A stretch of 64,000 nucleotides of DNA from assembly GCF_006517275.1 (NCBI RefSeq), contig NZ_CP041191.1, positions 2,041,001 through 2,105,000 on the forward strand. Reading direction: 5' to 3'. Position 1 is the stretch's first letter, and each line of letters opens with the position of its first letter. Position numbers and translations under genes: made by a program. Of this stretch, positions 52,200 through 59,882 are shown one piece after another. This stretch comes from Labrenzia sp. PHM005 (GTDB taxonomy: Bacteria > Pseudomonadota > Alphaproteobacteria > Rhizobiales > Stappiaceae). The notes beneath the pieces were generated by a model. It ran no database searches and had not been told where the DNA came from. It saw only the letters and a list, made by a program, of their open reading frames with translations.

Positions 52200-52856
52200 A
52201 TGACAATCGCGGCAACAAGTTCACATCCGGAAATGGACTTGCCCGGCAATGAACGGGCGCCAGAACAGCCGACGCAAAGCGTGAATCTTACGGATTTGGG
52301 AGACGATGCGCTTTTGGAGTTGATAGGCCAGCATCGGGAAGATGCGTTCCGGCTTTTGATCCAGCGGCATATTGATCGAGCCTACGCGGTTGCCTACCGG
52401 ATTTTGCACAATGGTCCGGATGCTGAAGATGCGGTCCAGGATGCGTTTTTGAAAGTCTGGACGCAACGCGGAACCTGGCAAGCGGGGAAGGCCAAGTTCT
52501 CCACCTGGCTCTTCCGGGTCGTCACCAACCGCTGCATCGACCTCCTGCGCAAGAGCAAGGTGGATGTGACGGACGAGCTGCCGGAGCTGGAAGACGATGC
52601 ATGCGACCAGTCTGAAGAATTGGAGCGGACGGAGGCAGCCGAAATTCTCGAGGGGGCAATGGGAAAGCTGCCGGATCAGCAACGCATTGCCATCGTCTTG
52701 TCGTATAATGAAAGCTTGAGCAATCCAGAAATTGCCGAGATCATGGAAACAACAGTTTCCGCAGTGGAGTCGCTTTTAAAGCGTGGGCGGCAGAAACTCC
52801 GGGATTTGCTTAAATCACACAGTGTCGAAATCTTGGCGTTGTTTACTTCTGGTTAA
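52200..52856 (+). CDS. ECF-family RNA polymerase sigma factor
   Basis: A 218-residue sigma70-family protein of ECF layout: an N-terminal tail of about 40 residues, sigma region 2 (YRILHNGPDAEDAVQDAFLKVW and STWLFRVVTNRCIDLLRK), an acidic linker (ELPELEDDACDQSEELE), and region 4 (LPDQQRIAIVLSYNE, then NPEIAEIMETTVSAVESLLKRG). No region 1.1 or 3 is visible. It lies directly upstream of flagellin, with no recognisable transmembrane anti-sigma gene alongside. Its promoter-like element is shared with flagellar genes. Confidence 0.9.
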   Translation: MTIAATSSHPEMDLPGNERAPEQPTQSVNLTDLGDDALLELIGQHREDAFRLLIQRHIDRAYAVAYRILHNGPDAEDAVQDAFLKVWTQRGTWQAGKAKFSTWLFRVVTNRCIDLLRKSKVDVTDELPELEDDACDQSEELERTEAAEILEGAMGKLPDQQRIAIVLSYNESLSNPEIAEIMETTVSAVESLLKRGRQKLRDLLKSHSVEILALFTSG

Positions 52857-52874
52857 CAATAAACCTGAAGTGAA

Positions 52875-52889
52875 GCGGAGAAACTCCGC
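52875..52889 (+). other. hairpin GCGGAG-aaa-CTCCGC after the sigma gene
   Basis: Perfect 6-bp stem with AAA loop, overlapping the CTCCGCCTGA element of the flagellin promoter candidate. No T tract follows. It may slow read-through from the sigma gene or be part of the promoter region. Confidence 0.4.
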
Positions 52890-52913
52890 CTGAATTCATG
52901 CAGTTGCTTCGTT
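52886..52913 (+). promoter_or_regulatory. candidate ECF-type promoter of flagellin
   Basis: CCGCCTGA (52886-52893), 16 bases, CGTT (52910-52913), ending 78 bp before the flagellin ATG. It matches the sigma-gene and flgD elements. Confidence 0.45.
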
Positions 52914-52991
52914 GTAGGGACAAGGCACGGGAAACCCGCGCCGCCCGCGCCGCTTCTTTTGTGCGGCCCGCTTGACTGCAGGAGTTAGACT

Positions 52992-54167
52992 ATGCCCGTT
53001 ATTTCAACGAACACTGCCGCAAACACTGCGGTTCGCTATCTTAACATGAATTCGCTGGATCAATCCGATTCCCTGGCCAAGCTCGCCAGCGGTTCGCGGA
53101 TCAACAAGGCCTCTGACGATGCGGCCGGTCTTGCGATCGCCACCAAGATCTCCTCCGACATTGCCGCGCTCGACCAGGCCGCGACCAACTCCTCCCACGG
53201 CATTTCCGTGCTGCGAACCGCAGACGGCGGCGCGGCCAACGTTGCCGACATTCTGGAGCGGATGAAGACCCTGGCCTCCCAATCGGCATCCGGGACCGTG
53301 ACCGACACCGAGCGCGCCTATGTTCAGGCGGAATTCGATCAGCTGAAACAGGAAATTGACGGCATCTCCAAGAGCACCCGGTACAACGGTGTCAGTCTCC
53401 TGGACGGCAAAAGCGACTTCTCGGACGATAACACTTATACCGCTGCTACGGTGACCGGTGCGACTGCAAATGCCACTGGTTTGACGGCTAACACGAGCGG
53501 GACAATCCAGATCAATGGAGCGACCATAACTCTCTCCACTACGGCAACGTCTATGACTGTTGCTGACATGGTTACGCAGATTAACGCAGGGCTGACTGCC
53601 GCTGGTAACACCAGTGTTGTTGCTTCAAACAACTCCGGCACCCTAACGTTAACTTCTTCGGCTAAGGGTGCTGATGCGAGCATTACGATTGCTGCGGGAA
53701 CGGGCACTCTCGGCTTAGGAACTGTGGGTCTAACCGCTGGCACCACAAATGGCTCAACCACTGTAGCTGCTACGACCGGTGCCGATATCGTGGTTGGTTC
53801 ATCCGCATCCGATACGATTAATCTTGTGCTGCCCACACTGGATACGACAACTCTCGGATTGTCATCATTGAATGTATCGAGCCAATCCGGTGCAAAGGCG
53901 GCTATTTCAGCTCTGGATACAGCGATCGACAAAGTCTCCAACGCCCGGGCCGATATGGGTGCCACCATGTCGCGCTTCGAGTTCCGCTCGTCCCAGATCG
54001 CAACCAGTGTTGAAAACCTGGATGCAGCCAAATCGGCGATCTCCGATGTCGATATCGCCAAGGAGCAGGCCAAGCTTGCTGCGTCCAAAGTCAAGGTTCA
54101 GGCGGCGGTCGCAGCTGCCAGCCAGGCCAACCAAATGCCGGAAAATCTGCTTCAGCTGATGCGGTAA
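52992..54167 (+). CDS. fliC: flagellin
   Basis: A 391-residue filament protein. The N-terminal D0/D1 region (about 1-145) starts MPVISTNTAANTAVRYLN and contains LASGSRINKASDDAAGLAIA. The C-terminal D0/D1 region (about 300-391) ends QANQMPENLLQLMR. The Thr/Ala-rich middle (about 150-290) is variable and includes a flagellin IN-type motif (INGATITLSTTATSMTVADM). Sampled lines show GC near 67-68% in the conserved ends and 50-53% in the middle. A purine-rich GCAGGAG lies before the ATG. Confidence 0.95.
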   Translation: MPVISTNTAANTAVRYLNMNSLDQSDSLAKLASGSRINKASDDAAGLAIATKISSDIAALDQAATNSSHGISVLRTADGGAANVADILERMKTLASQSASGTVTDTERAYVQAEFDQLKQEIDGISKSTRYNGVSLLDGKSDFSDDNTYTAATVTGATANATGLTANTSGTIQINGATITLSTTATSMTVADMVTQINAGLTAAGNTSVVASNNSGTLTLTSSAKGADASITIAAGTGTLGLGTVGLTAGTTNGSTTVAATTGADIVVGSSASDTINLVLPTLDTTTLGLSSLNVSSQSGAKAAISALDTAIDKVSNARADMGATMSRFEFRSSQIATSVENLDAAKSAISDVDIAKEQAKLAASKVKVQAAVAAASQANQMPENLLQLMR

Positions 54168-54182
54168 ATTTTTACCGGCATA

Positions 54183-54243
54183 GGCCGGACCGGGTGACCG
54201 TAGTGACTGCCCCCACCTAGCGCTGCGTCAGCCGGTCCGGCTC
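54183..54243 (+). terminator. inverted repeat after flagellin
   Basis: Arms GCCGGACCGG and CCGGTCCGGC flank a loop of nearly 40 bases, followed by TCTTCATTTTCCCTTT. Possible transcript end of the flagellin gene. Confidence 0.5.
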
Positions 54244-54291
54244 TTCATTTTCCCTTTGGGCAAATAGATCTCGGGTTTAGGGAGTGAGTTG

Positions 54292-56016
54292 ATGAATGTC
54301 GGTGGCACCGCTTCAACGGCAAATACGGCGACCCAGTCTCCGGCAAAAACAACCCCACAATCCGTACCGCAACCTTCCAGCAAATCTGCAAACGGCAGCG
54401 ATTCTGTCGATTGGAATTCGCTGGTCGAAGCCTCCGTTGTGCAGAAGAAGGCCCCTGCGGTTCGGCTGGACTTGAAAATCAAGGAAAACACAACAGAAAT
54501 CAAAGCCTATCAAAAGATGCAAGGGCTGATGCAGAACCTTGCCTCGTCCTTGAAGTCTATCCGGGGCTCCGACAGTTCGCTAACCCGCAATGACGACATC
54601 TTTTCCAAGCGCCAGGCGTATTTGACCGGGCGCGGCGTGACCAACCCGCAGTCCAATGTCGTTGTCACCGCCACCAATGGCGCGGATGTGCGTACTTATG
54701 ATCTGAAGATCCTGAAGGTGGCGACGGCGCAAAAGGTGGCCAGCCAGTCCTTTCCTGATTCCAAGACGGACCTCAATCTGGAAGGTTCGTTTTCGCTGAA
54801 GCTCGACGGCGCGGCCGGTGCCGCCACCACCATCGATATCAAAAAAGATATGCCTCTGGCTGAAATCGCCGAGGCGATCAATGCCAAGAAGGCCGGAACC
54901 GGTGTGTCCGCGGCGGTCGTCAAGGTGTCCGAGACCGAATCCAAGTTGATATTGAATGCGGACAAAACCGGCAAGAACATCCTCATGACGCCGGTTGCGG
55001 GCGCCAACATCGGCCAGTCTCTCGGCCTCGTCGCGCCGGGCGGCGGGTTTGCCAATCAGCTTCAAGCTGCCACCGATGCGCTTGTTGAACTGGATGGTGT
55101 TCAGGCGAGCCGCGATTCAAACGTGATCGACGATCTGGTCAAGGGCGTCACTTTCTCGCTCTACAAGGAAACCGGGGCCGGCAATTCGGTATCGGTGGAA
55201 GTCGCGCAGTCGCTGAACGACATCAACACCGCGATCAAGGGACTTGTCGACAGCTACAACGCCTACCGCACGTTCGCGATCAGCCAGCAGCAAGTCGCCA
55301 CAGGCGGGCAGGTGTCGGCCGATGCAGCTTTGTTTGGTGAAAGCATCCTGCGCAACGCCAACACAGGGATTGCCGGTGCTTTATCGACCACGATCAACAC
55401 CGAAAGCATGGCGCTCCTGGGTTTGTCATACGACCCCAACAACATGCTGCAGATCGACGCTACCAAGTTGAACGACGCCTTGATCAACCGGCTGCCGGAT
55501 GTTGAAAAGATCCTGGGGTTCCAGGCCTCGTCCAGTTCCGCCGATGTTGGTTTGCTGACGCGGGGGGCGAACATGCCAGCCAGCCTGTCGCTGGATATCA
55601 AAACCGACGGCAATGGCAAAATTACTTCAGTTTTAGCAGACGGCAAGGCAGATCAGTTTGTGGTCAGCGGCCAGCGGATCGTCGGTGCGGAAGGCACGGC
55701 CTACGCAGGGATGACGCTTGTTTTTACCGGCAAGACAGACACGACGGCGAACCTGTCGTTTTCGTCCGGCATCGCAGAGCGGCTTTATCAAAGTGTTACG
55801 CAGTATTCGGATCCGCAAAACGGCCTGATCCAAAAGGTTGTGACCGAAATGACGGCCGACAACGAAGGCCATACAAAGAGATACAATCGCATGATGAGCG
55901 ATGTGAACCAATTCCGCACGCGCCTGATCAAGCTGTTTTCTGAATATCAGAAAGAGATTGTGCGCGCTGAGTCGGACCTGAACTATTTGAAAGCAATCTT
56001 GGGAATAAAGGACTGA
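54292..56016 (+). CDS. fliD: flagellar filament cap protein FliD
   Basis: A 574-residue FliD/HAP2 protein. The N-terminal FliD_N region has SLVEASVVQKKAPAVRLDLKI and KAYQKMQGLMQNLASSLKSI; an IN motif region (DMPLAEIAEAINAKKAGTG) and the C-terminal FliD_C region (INTAIKGLVDSYNAYRTF to the end) follow. GGAG lies 7 bases before the ATG at 54292. It caps the filament and directs flagellin assembly. The stop is 5 bp before fliS. Confidence 0.92.
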   Translation: MNVGGTASTANTATQSPAKTTPQSVPQPSSKSANGSDSVDWNSLVEASVVQKKAPAVRLDLKIKENTTEIKAYQKMQGLMQNLASSLKSIRGSDSSLTRNDDIFSKRQAYLTGRGVTNPQSNVVVTATNGADVRTYDLKILKVATAQKVASQSFPDSKTDLNLEGSFSLKLDGAAGAATTIDIKKDMPLAEIAEAINAKKAGTGVSAAVVKVSETESKLILNADKTGKNILMTPVAGANIGQSLGLVAPGGGFANQLQAATDALVELDGVQASRDSNVIDDLVKGVTFSLYKETGAGNSVSVEVAQSLNDINTAIKGLVDSYNAYRTFAISQQQVATGGQVSADAALFGESILRNANTGIAGALSTTINTESMALLGLSYDPNNMLQIDATKLNDALINRLPDVEKILGFQASSSSADVGLLTRGANMPASLSLDIKTDGNGKITSVLADGKADQFVVSGQRIVGAEGTAYAGMTLVFTGKTDTTANLSFSSGIAERLYQSVTQYSDPQNGLIQKVVTEMTADNEGHTKRYNRMMSDVNQFRTRLIKLFSEYQKEIVRAESDLNYLKAILGIKD

Positions 56017-56021
56017 GTGTT

Positions 56022-56483
56022 GTGAGTTATGCAATGAACCGCGCGATCGGGGCCTATCAAACCGCTGCAACCACCGTGGCGCCGCCTGCCGCTGTCACTC
56101 TTTTGCTGGATGAGGTGTTGAACGCTTTTGTCCTGGCTGCAGGCCACATGCGCAACAATGAACACGAAGACGCGTTTGCCCGCGTGAACCGGGCGTCCGG
56201 AATTCTGCGCGGTCTGCGCCAGAATGTGGACCTGGAGTACGATCTTGAGATGGGACACCAGCTTGTCGACATGTACACGCGCAACATTTTTGCGATCAAC
56301 ATGGCTTATCCGGCTGCGGATGCGATCGAGCAATTTGCCGATCTTGCCGAAGGTCTGCTTGAGTTCCGCAACTCCTGGGCGGAGATGACGACTCTAGCGC
56401 CTCGGGGGCTGGAAACACTCAGAAACGATATTTTGACGGAAAGATCTGTTGTCGACGGACTGGCTTTGGTAGACACGGCTTAG
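56022..56483 (+). CDS. fliS: flagellar export chaperone FliS
   Basis: A 153-residue, predominantly helical protein starting at GTG. Region LLLDEVLNAFVLAAGHMRNNEHEDAFARVNRASGIL is the typical FliS helix pair, and LVDMYTRNIFAINMAYP follows. FliS binds flagellin C termini in the cytoplasm. It lies right after fliD, as usual. AAAGGA is 9 bases upstream; an ATG four codons later is an alternative start. Confidence 0.88.
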   Translation: MSYAMNRAIGAYQTAATTVAPPAAVTLLLDEVLNAFVLAAGHMRNNEHEDAFARVNRASGILRGLRQNVDLEYDLEMGHQLVDMYTRNIFAINMAYPAADAIEQFADLAEGLLEFRNSWAEMTTLAPRGLETLRNDILTERSVVDGLALVDTA

Positions 56484-56527
56484 TCAGGCCTGTAGCGTTC
56501 GCCTGAGTATTAGTTATCAGGTGGCGC

Positions 56528-56776
56528 ATGGCCGGATCAAAATCTGAAATGTCGTTAGAGCAGTTCGATGAACTGCTAAAGCGGCATGGACCAGACATCG
56601 GGAAATGGCCGGAAATGGAACAAGAAAGCGCCAGGTATCTTCTCGATCATTCTCCCGCGGCAAAAGCGCTCTTCCAATTTGAACAGGGCATGGATGATCT
56701 GATTCGTTCCGGAGATACCCCCAAAGCGCCAGCGTCTTTGATTGATTCAATCATGGATAAGGCGAAAAAAAGCTAG
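56528..56776 (+). CDS. 82-residue protein of unknown function in the flagellar block
   Basis: A small soluble acidic/basic protein beginning MAGSKSEMSLEQFDELLKRH, with GPDIGKWPEMEQESARYLLDHSPAAKALFQ in the middle. The GPDxxKWP-type opening resembles small proteins I recall encoded next to ECF sigma factors in alphaproteobacteria; this was not checked. It has no membrane segment. It lies 44 bp after fliS. Possible anti-sigma or accessory factor for the sigma gene at 52200. Start has CAGGTGGC just upstream. Confidence 0.65.
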   Translation: MAGSKSEMSLEQFDELLKRHGPDIGKWPEMEQESARYLLDHSPAAKALFQFEQGMDDLIRSGDTPKAPASLIDSIMDKAKKS

Positions 56777-57010
56777 CATAATCGTTTTCATGGAAGTTCG
56801 ATTGCAGCTTCTTAATATGTAGATTTCTTCTTTGCCCGGTCTGGGCGACTTCCTTGATGTGCATCAGATTTTAAATGACTTCGTTAAGGGAAGGCTGTGC
56901 CAGACCGCTTCACCTGATGTGAAGGCCGGAATATTTGGCCAATTTCTCCCGTTTTTTCATCATTTTCATCAGAAAGCCAATAGGAAGCGCCTTCATTATT
57001 GTTGGTGGGC

Positions 57011-57049
57011 AATATTTTCCTTGGTAAATTCTTCTTATGGGAAAATATT
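57011..57049. promoter_or_regulatory. inverted repeat AATATTTTCC-N19-GGAAAATATT
   Basis: Perfect 10-bp arms 19 bases apart, ending 28 bp before the flgD promoter element. The TTTTCC core also occurs in the 21-bp repeats upstream of the sigma gene, hinting at a shared regulator. Confidence 0.5.
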
Positions 57050-57076
57050 TCCGAAGTAAAAAATATAAAAAAACTT

Positions 57077-57102
57077 CGCCTGAACTTGGCTTCGTGTCCG
57101 TT
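57077..57102 (+). promoter_or_regulatory. candidate ECF-type promoter of flgD
   Basis: CGCCTGA (57077-57083), 15 bases, CGTT (57099-57102), ending 77 bp before the flgD ATG. It matches the elements ahead of the sigma gene and flagellin. Confidence 0.45.
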
Positions 57103-57179
57103 TCAGAAATAACGGGCGATGTTTTGCCGTAAGGCGGTGTCTTCGTCCTCTTCCGTAGATCCTTCAAGGTGGGGCGAAA

Positions 57180-57848
57180 ATGTCGATTACTTCCATAACA
57201 CAAACGCCGCAAGCTCAGGCGCAGGCTGGTGCCACGCCGATCAAAGGCTCGAAGCTGACGACATCTGATTTTCTTCAATTGATGGTGTTGCAGCTGAAAA
57301 ATCAGAACCCGACATCTCCATCTGACCCGAACCAGGTCATGAAACAGATGATGGATCTAGCGGGCTATGAAGCGCAGGTCGACACCGGCAAAAAACTGGA
57401 TGCGATTACATCGTCGCTTAGTGCCCTGCTGTCCGGCAATGGTCTTGGGTACATCGGCCGTACGGTTGAGGCAGCTGGTGACACGACCGCTCTCCAAAGC
57501 GGGCAGGCCAAATGGTCCTACGCGACAAATGGTAAGGCGCAATCGGTCAAACTGCAGGTGCTGGATGAAAAAGGCGCGGTGGTTTTTGAGACGGCCGGGA
57601 AGACAGATCCCGGCAAGCAAAGTTTCTCCTGGGATGGCAAGGACAAAGACGGAAAGCAATTGCCTGATGGCGGTAAATACACGCTCAAGGTCACAGCTCT
57701 AGACGGCAATGACAAGGCCGTTCCGACAGGCACCACGATTTTCGGCAAGGTCACCGGCATCGATGCCACGGGTGACAAATCTGTTCTTCAAATCGGCGGC
57801 ATAAGCGTTCTGATGCAGAACGTTCTGGCTGTCCTCGAATCTAAGTAA
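57180..57848 (+). CDS. flgD: flagellar hook assembly protein FlgD
   Basis: A 222-residue FlgD. The N-terminal hook-cap region reads TTSDFLQLMVLQLKNQNPTSPSDPN (residues 27-51), and the C-terminal FlgD immunoglobulin-like domain reads FSWDGKDKDGKQLPDGGKYTLKVTA. It acts as scaffold for hook polymerisation outside the cell. Downstream flgE starts 10 bp later. Confidence 0.93.
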   Translation: MSITSITQTPQAQAQAGATPIKGSKLTTSDFLQLMVLQLKNQNPTSPSDPNQVMKQMMDLAGYEAQVDTGKKLDAITSSLSALLSGNGLGYIGRTVEAAGDTTALQSGQAKWSYATNGKAQSVKLQVLDEKGAVVFETAGKTDPGKQSFSWDGKDKDGKQLPDGGKYTLKVTALDGNDKAVPTGTTIFGKVTGIDATGDKSVLQIGGISVLMQNVLAVLESK

Positions 57849-57858
57849 GGGGACGGTC

Positions 57859-59121
57859 ATGAGTTTGATGGGTGCAATGAATTCAGCGATTTCGGCACTG
57901 GCTGCTCAAAGCCACGCTTTGTCCACGATCGCCAACAATCTCGCCAATTCAGATACGACAGCCTACAAGTCTTCCAAAACCAGTTTTAACAACCTGGTGG
58001 CGGGAACCGGATCAAACACAAGCGGCGGGGTCGCTGCAACGACACGGTCGAACATCAGCCAGCAAGGTTTGGTCACTCAATCCACGCATACAACTCATTT
58101 GGGCATTGAAGGTAACGGCTTTTTTGTGGTCTCCGACAACGCTGACTCGCGTTCGCGCTATTACACGCGGAACGGTGAATTCAACGTCGACACTGGCGGT
58201 TATCTTGTCAACGGTGGTCACTATCTTCTCGGTTGGACAACAGATGCGTCTGGGAACCCGACTGGTGGAACAAGCGAGACGAACTTGCAGCCGATCAATC
58301 TGAACGCAATCCGCAGTTCGGTTGAGGCGACCAATAAAGTACACACTCAGGCGAATTTGCCATCCGAAGCGGCTGTTGGCACAAAATACCAAACCAGCTT
58401 TGAGGTTTATGATGCGCTGGGGACGACCAGCACAATAACGGCCACTTATGAAAAAACTGCCGCAAACGAGTGGAAGCTGACCTATGCCGATCCGGTGTCG
58501 CCGTCTACCAAGGCGAAGACCGGCACGGTGACATCTGCCGCAATCACGCTGAAGTTTAATTCTACGGATGGCACGCTTGCCAGCACCACACCAGCCAATC
58601 CGCAGCTGACCATCGGCAGCTGGACGACCGGCGCAGCCAACAGCACCATCGATATCAGTCTAGGAACGCCGGGCAAAAAAGATGGCATGACACAGCATGC
58701 ATCAAAAAACCCGAACAAACCGGATATCGACGTTCAGGATATTCAGCAAAACGGCTTGGCATACGGCAACTTGAAAAACGTGCAGATTGCCAAGGATGGT
58801 CAGGTTGTCGCGTTCTTCGACAACGGTGAGCAACGGACCATCTATCAGATCCCGATTGCCAACTTCCGGAATATCAACGGTCTCACCGCAATGAGTAATG
58901 GCCTTTATGCGCGCTCAGCGGAAAGCGGCAATTCGACTTTGCATGTTCCGAGTAACGGCGGTGCCGGGTCGATCAAGGGCGGTCACTTGGAGCGCAGCAC
59001 GGTCGATACCAGTGCTGAATTCGCTGACATGCTGGCCGCGCAACAAGCCTATTCGTCAGCATCTCAGATCATGTCGACTTCTAACAAGATGTTCGACACG
59101 CTGCTGAATGCTGTGAGGTAA
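57859..59121 (+). CDS. flgE: flagellar hook protein FlgE
   Basis: A 420-residue hook protein. N-terminal ALSTIANNLANSDTTAYKSSKT and GIEGNGFFVVSDNA are typical rod/hook motifs. The C-terminal GGHLERSTVDTSAEFADMLAAQQAYSSASQI is the FlgE end signature. Middle variable domain about residues 120-300. Two small genes and flgKL follow. Confidence 0.95.
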   Translation: MSLMGAMNSAISALAAQSHALSTIANNLANSDTTAYKSSKTSFNNLVAGTGSNTSGGVAATTRSNISQQGLVTQSTHTTHLGIEGNGFFVVSDNADSRSRYYTRNGEFNVDTGGYLVNGGHYLLGWTTDASGNPTGGTSETNLQPINLNAIRSSVEATNKVHTQANLPSEAAVGTKYQTSFEVYDALGTTSTITATYEKTAANEWKLTYADPVSPSTKAKTGTVTSAAITLKFNSTDGTLASTTPANPQLTIGSWTTGAANSTIDISLGTPGKKDGMTQHASKNPNKPDIDVQDIQQNGLAYGNLKNVQIAKDGQVVAFFDNGEQRTIYQIPIANFRNINGLTAMSNGLYARSAESGNSTLHVPSNGGAGSIKGGHLERSTVDTSAEFADMLAAQQAYSSASQIMSTSNKMFDTLLNAVR

Positions 59122-59126
59122 CAGTC

Positions 59127-59372
59127 ATGGAAGAGGACCTGGACGGCTGTCGTGCAGAACGCCATCGGCTCAAAATTGAGATGAATCGTCTCTCGTCCAG
59201 CCCCGCCCAAACTGCAAGCCGGCTCCAACTGCTGGTTTTAAAACAAGAGCTGGAAGCCCTGATTGGCCGCATGTCGGCCGCTCAGTTGGAGCTGAAATAC
59301 AAAATGGCCCGAACAACGGAAGCCAACAGAGTAGCAGGAGCCTACGCTCAGGTTCCGCAAAAAAGCAGGTGA
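59127..59372 (+). CDS. small coiled-coil protein between flgE and the FlgN-like gene
   Basis: An 81-residue charged, helical protein with heptad-like LQLLVLKQELEALIGRMSAAQLELKY and no membrane segment. Not recognised. Close spacing (5 bp after flgE; its stop overlaps or abuts the next gene) places it in the flagellar operon, perhaps as a chaperone or regulator. Confidence 0.6.
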   Translation: MEEDLDGCRAERHRLKIEMNRLSSSPAQTASRLQLLVLKQELEALIGRMSAAQLELKYKMARTTEANRVAGAYAQVPQKSR

Positions 59373-59375
59373 GTG

Positions 59376-59855
59376 ATGCCCCAGAAAACACCAAGCAGAG
59401 TGCGCTTACCGCAAACATATATCGCGGAAGTGGAAGCAGCCATCTCAAACGCCATTGCTGTTGCCGAAGAACTGATCTCGGTCACGGAAGAGGAGACGCG
59501 GCGCCTTTCCAGCGGGCGGCCCGAAGCGATTGAGGAGCTTGTTGCCCGCAAGAAAAAACTGGCTTCGGATTTTGAGGAGTTTCTCCAGAAGTATAAGGCA
59601 GAGCGCAATCTGTTCATGCTCGCTTCGGATGAACGTTTTGAGGCGTTGCAGGTCAAAACCAATCACCTAGCCAAAATTCTGATTGAGAACACGGATCATT
59701 TGAAACGCGCGATGACCGCAAATGAGCGCCGCATTGAAACCATCATGCGGGCGATCCGGGAACAGCAGACTTCGGTATCGCCGTATGGTGCAAATGGGGT
59801 TCAGCGTCATCAAGGGCAGGCACCAATTTCCATGCATACGGGCCACAAGGCGTAA
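59376..59855 (+). CDS. FlgN-like helical protein
   Basis: A 159-residue protein, mainly alpha-helical and coiled-coil (about 20-130, e.g. ELISVTEEETRRLSSGRPEAI, ARKKKLASDFEEFLQKYKAE). The size, helix content and place directly before flgK match FlgN, the export chaperone for FlgK and FlgL. Sequence similarity to characterised FlgN is not obvious by eye, so this is an inference. ATG at 59376 chosen over GTG at 59373. Confidence 0.6.
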   Translation: MPQKTPSRVRLPQTYIAEVEAAISNAIAVAEELISVTEEETRRLSSGRPEAIEELVARKKKLASDFEEFLQKYKAERNLFMLASDERFEALQVKTNHLAKILIENTDHLKRAMTANERRIETIMRAIREQQTSVSPYGANGVQRHQGQAPISMHTGHKA

Positions 59856-59882
59856 TTCTCAATACGGTAAAGGATGTGAGCC

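Larger units (their letters stand above)
56777..57179. promoter_or_regulatory. 403-bp spacer upstream of flgD
   Basis: No convincing gene. Contains a perfect 10-bp inverted repeat (57011-57020/57040-57049), an A-rich tract at 57057-57073 and the candidate ECF-type promoter at 57077-57102. Confidence 0.5.

Noticed and set aside
56498..56507. Fourth copy of the CGCCTGA element (before the 82-residue gene)
   Set aside because: GTTCGCCTGA is present but CGTT is missing at 15-16 bases and the start codon is too close, so it does not fit the promoter pattern.
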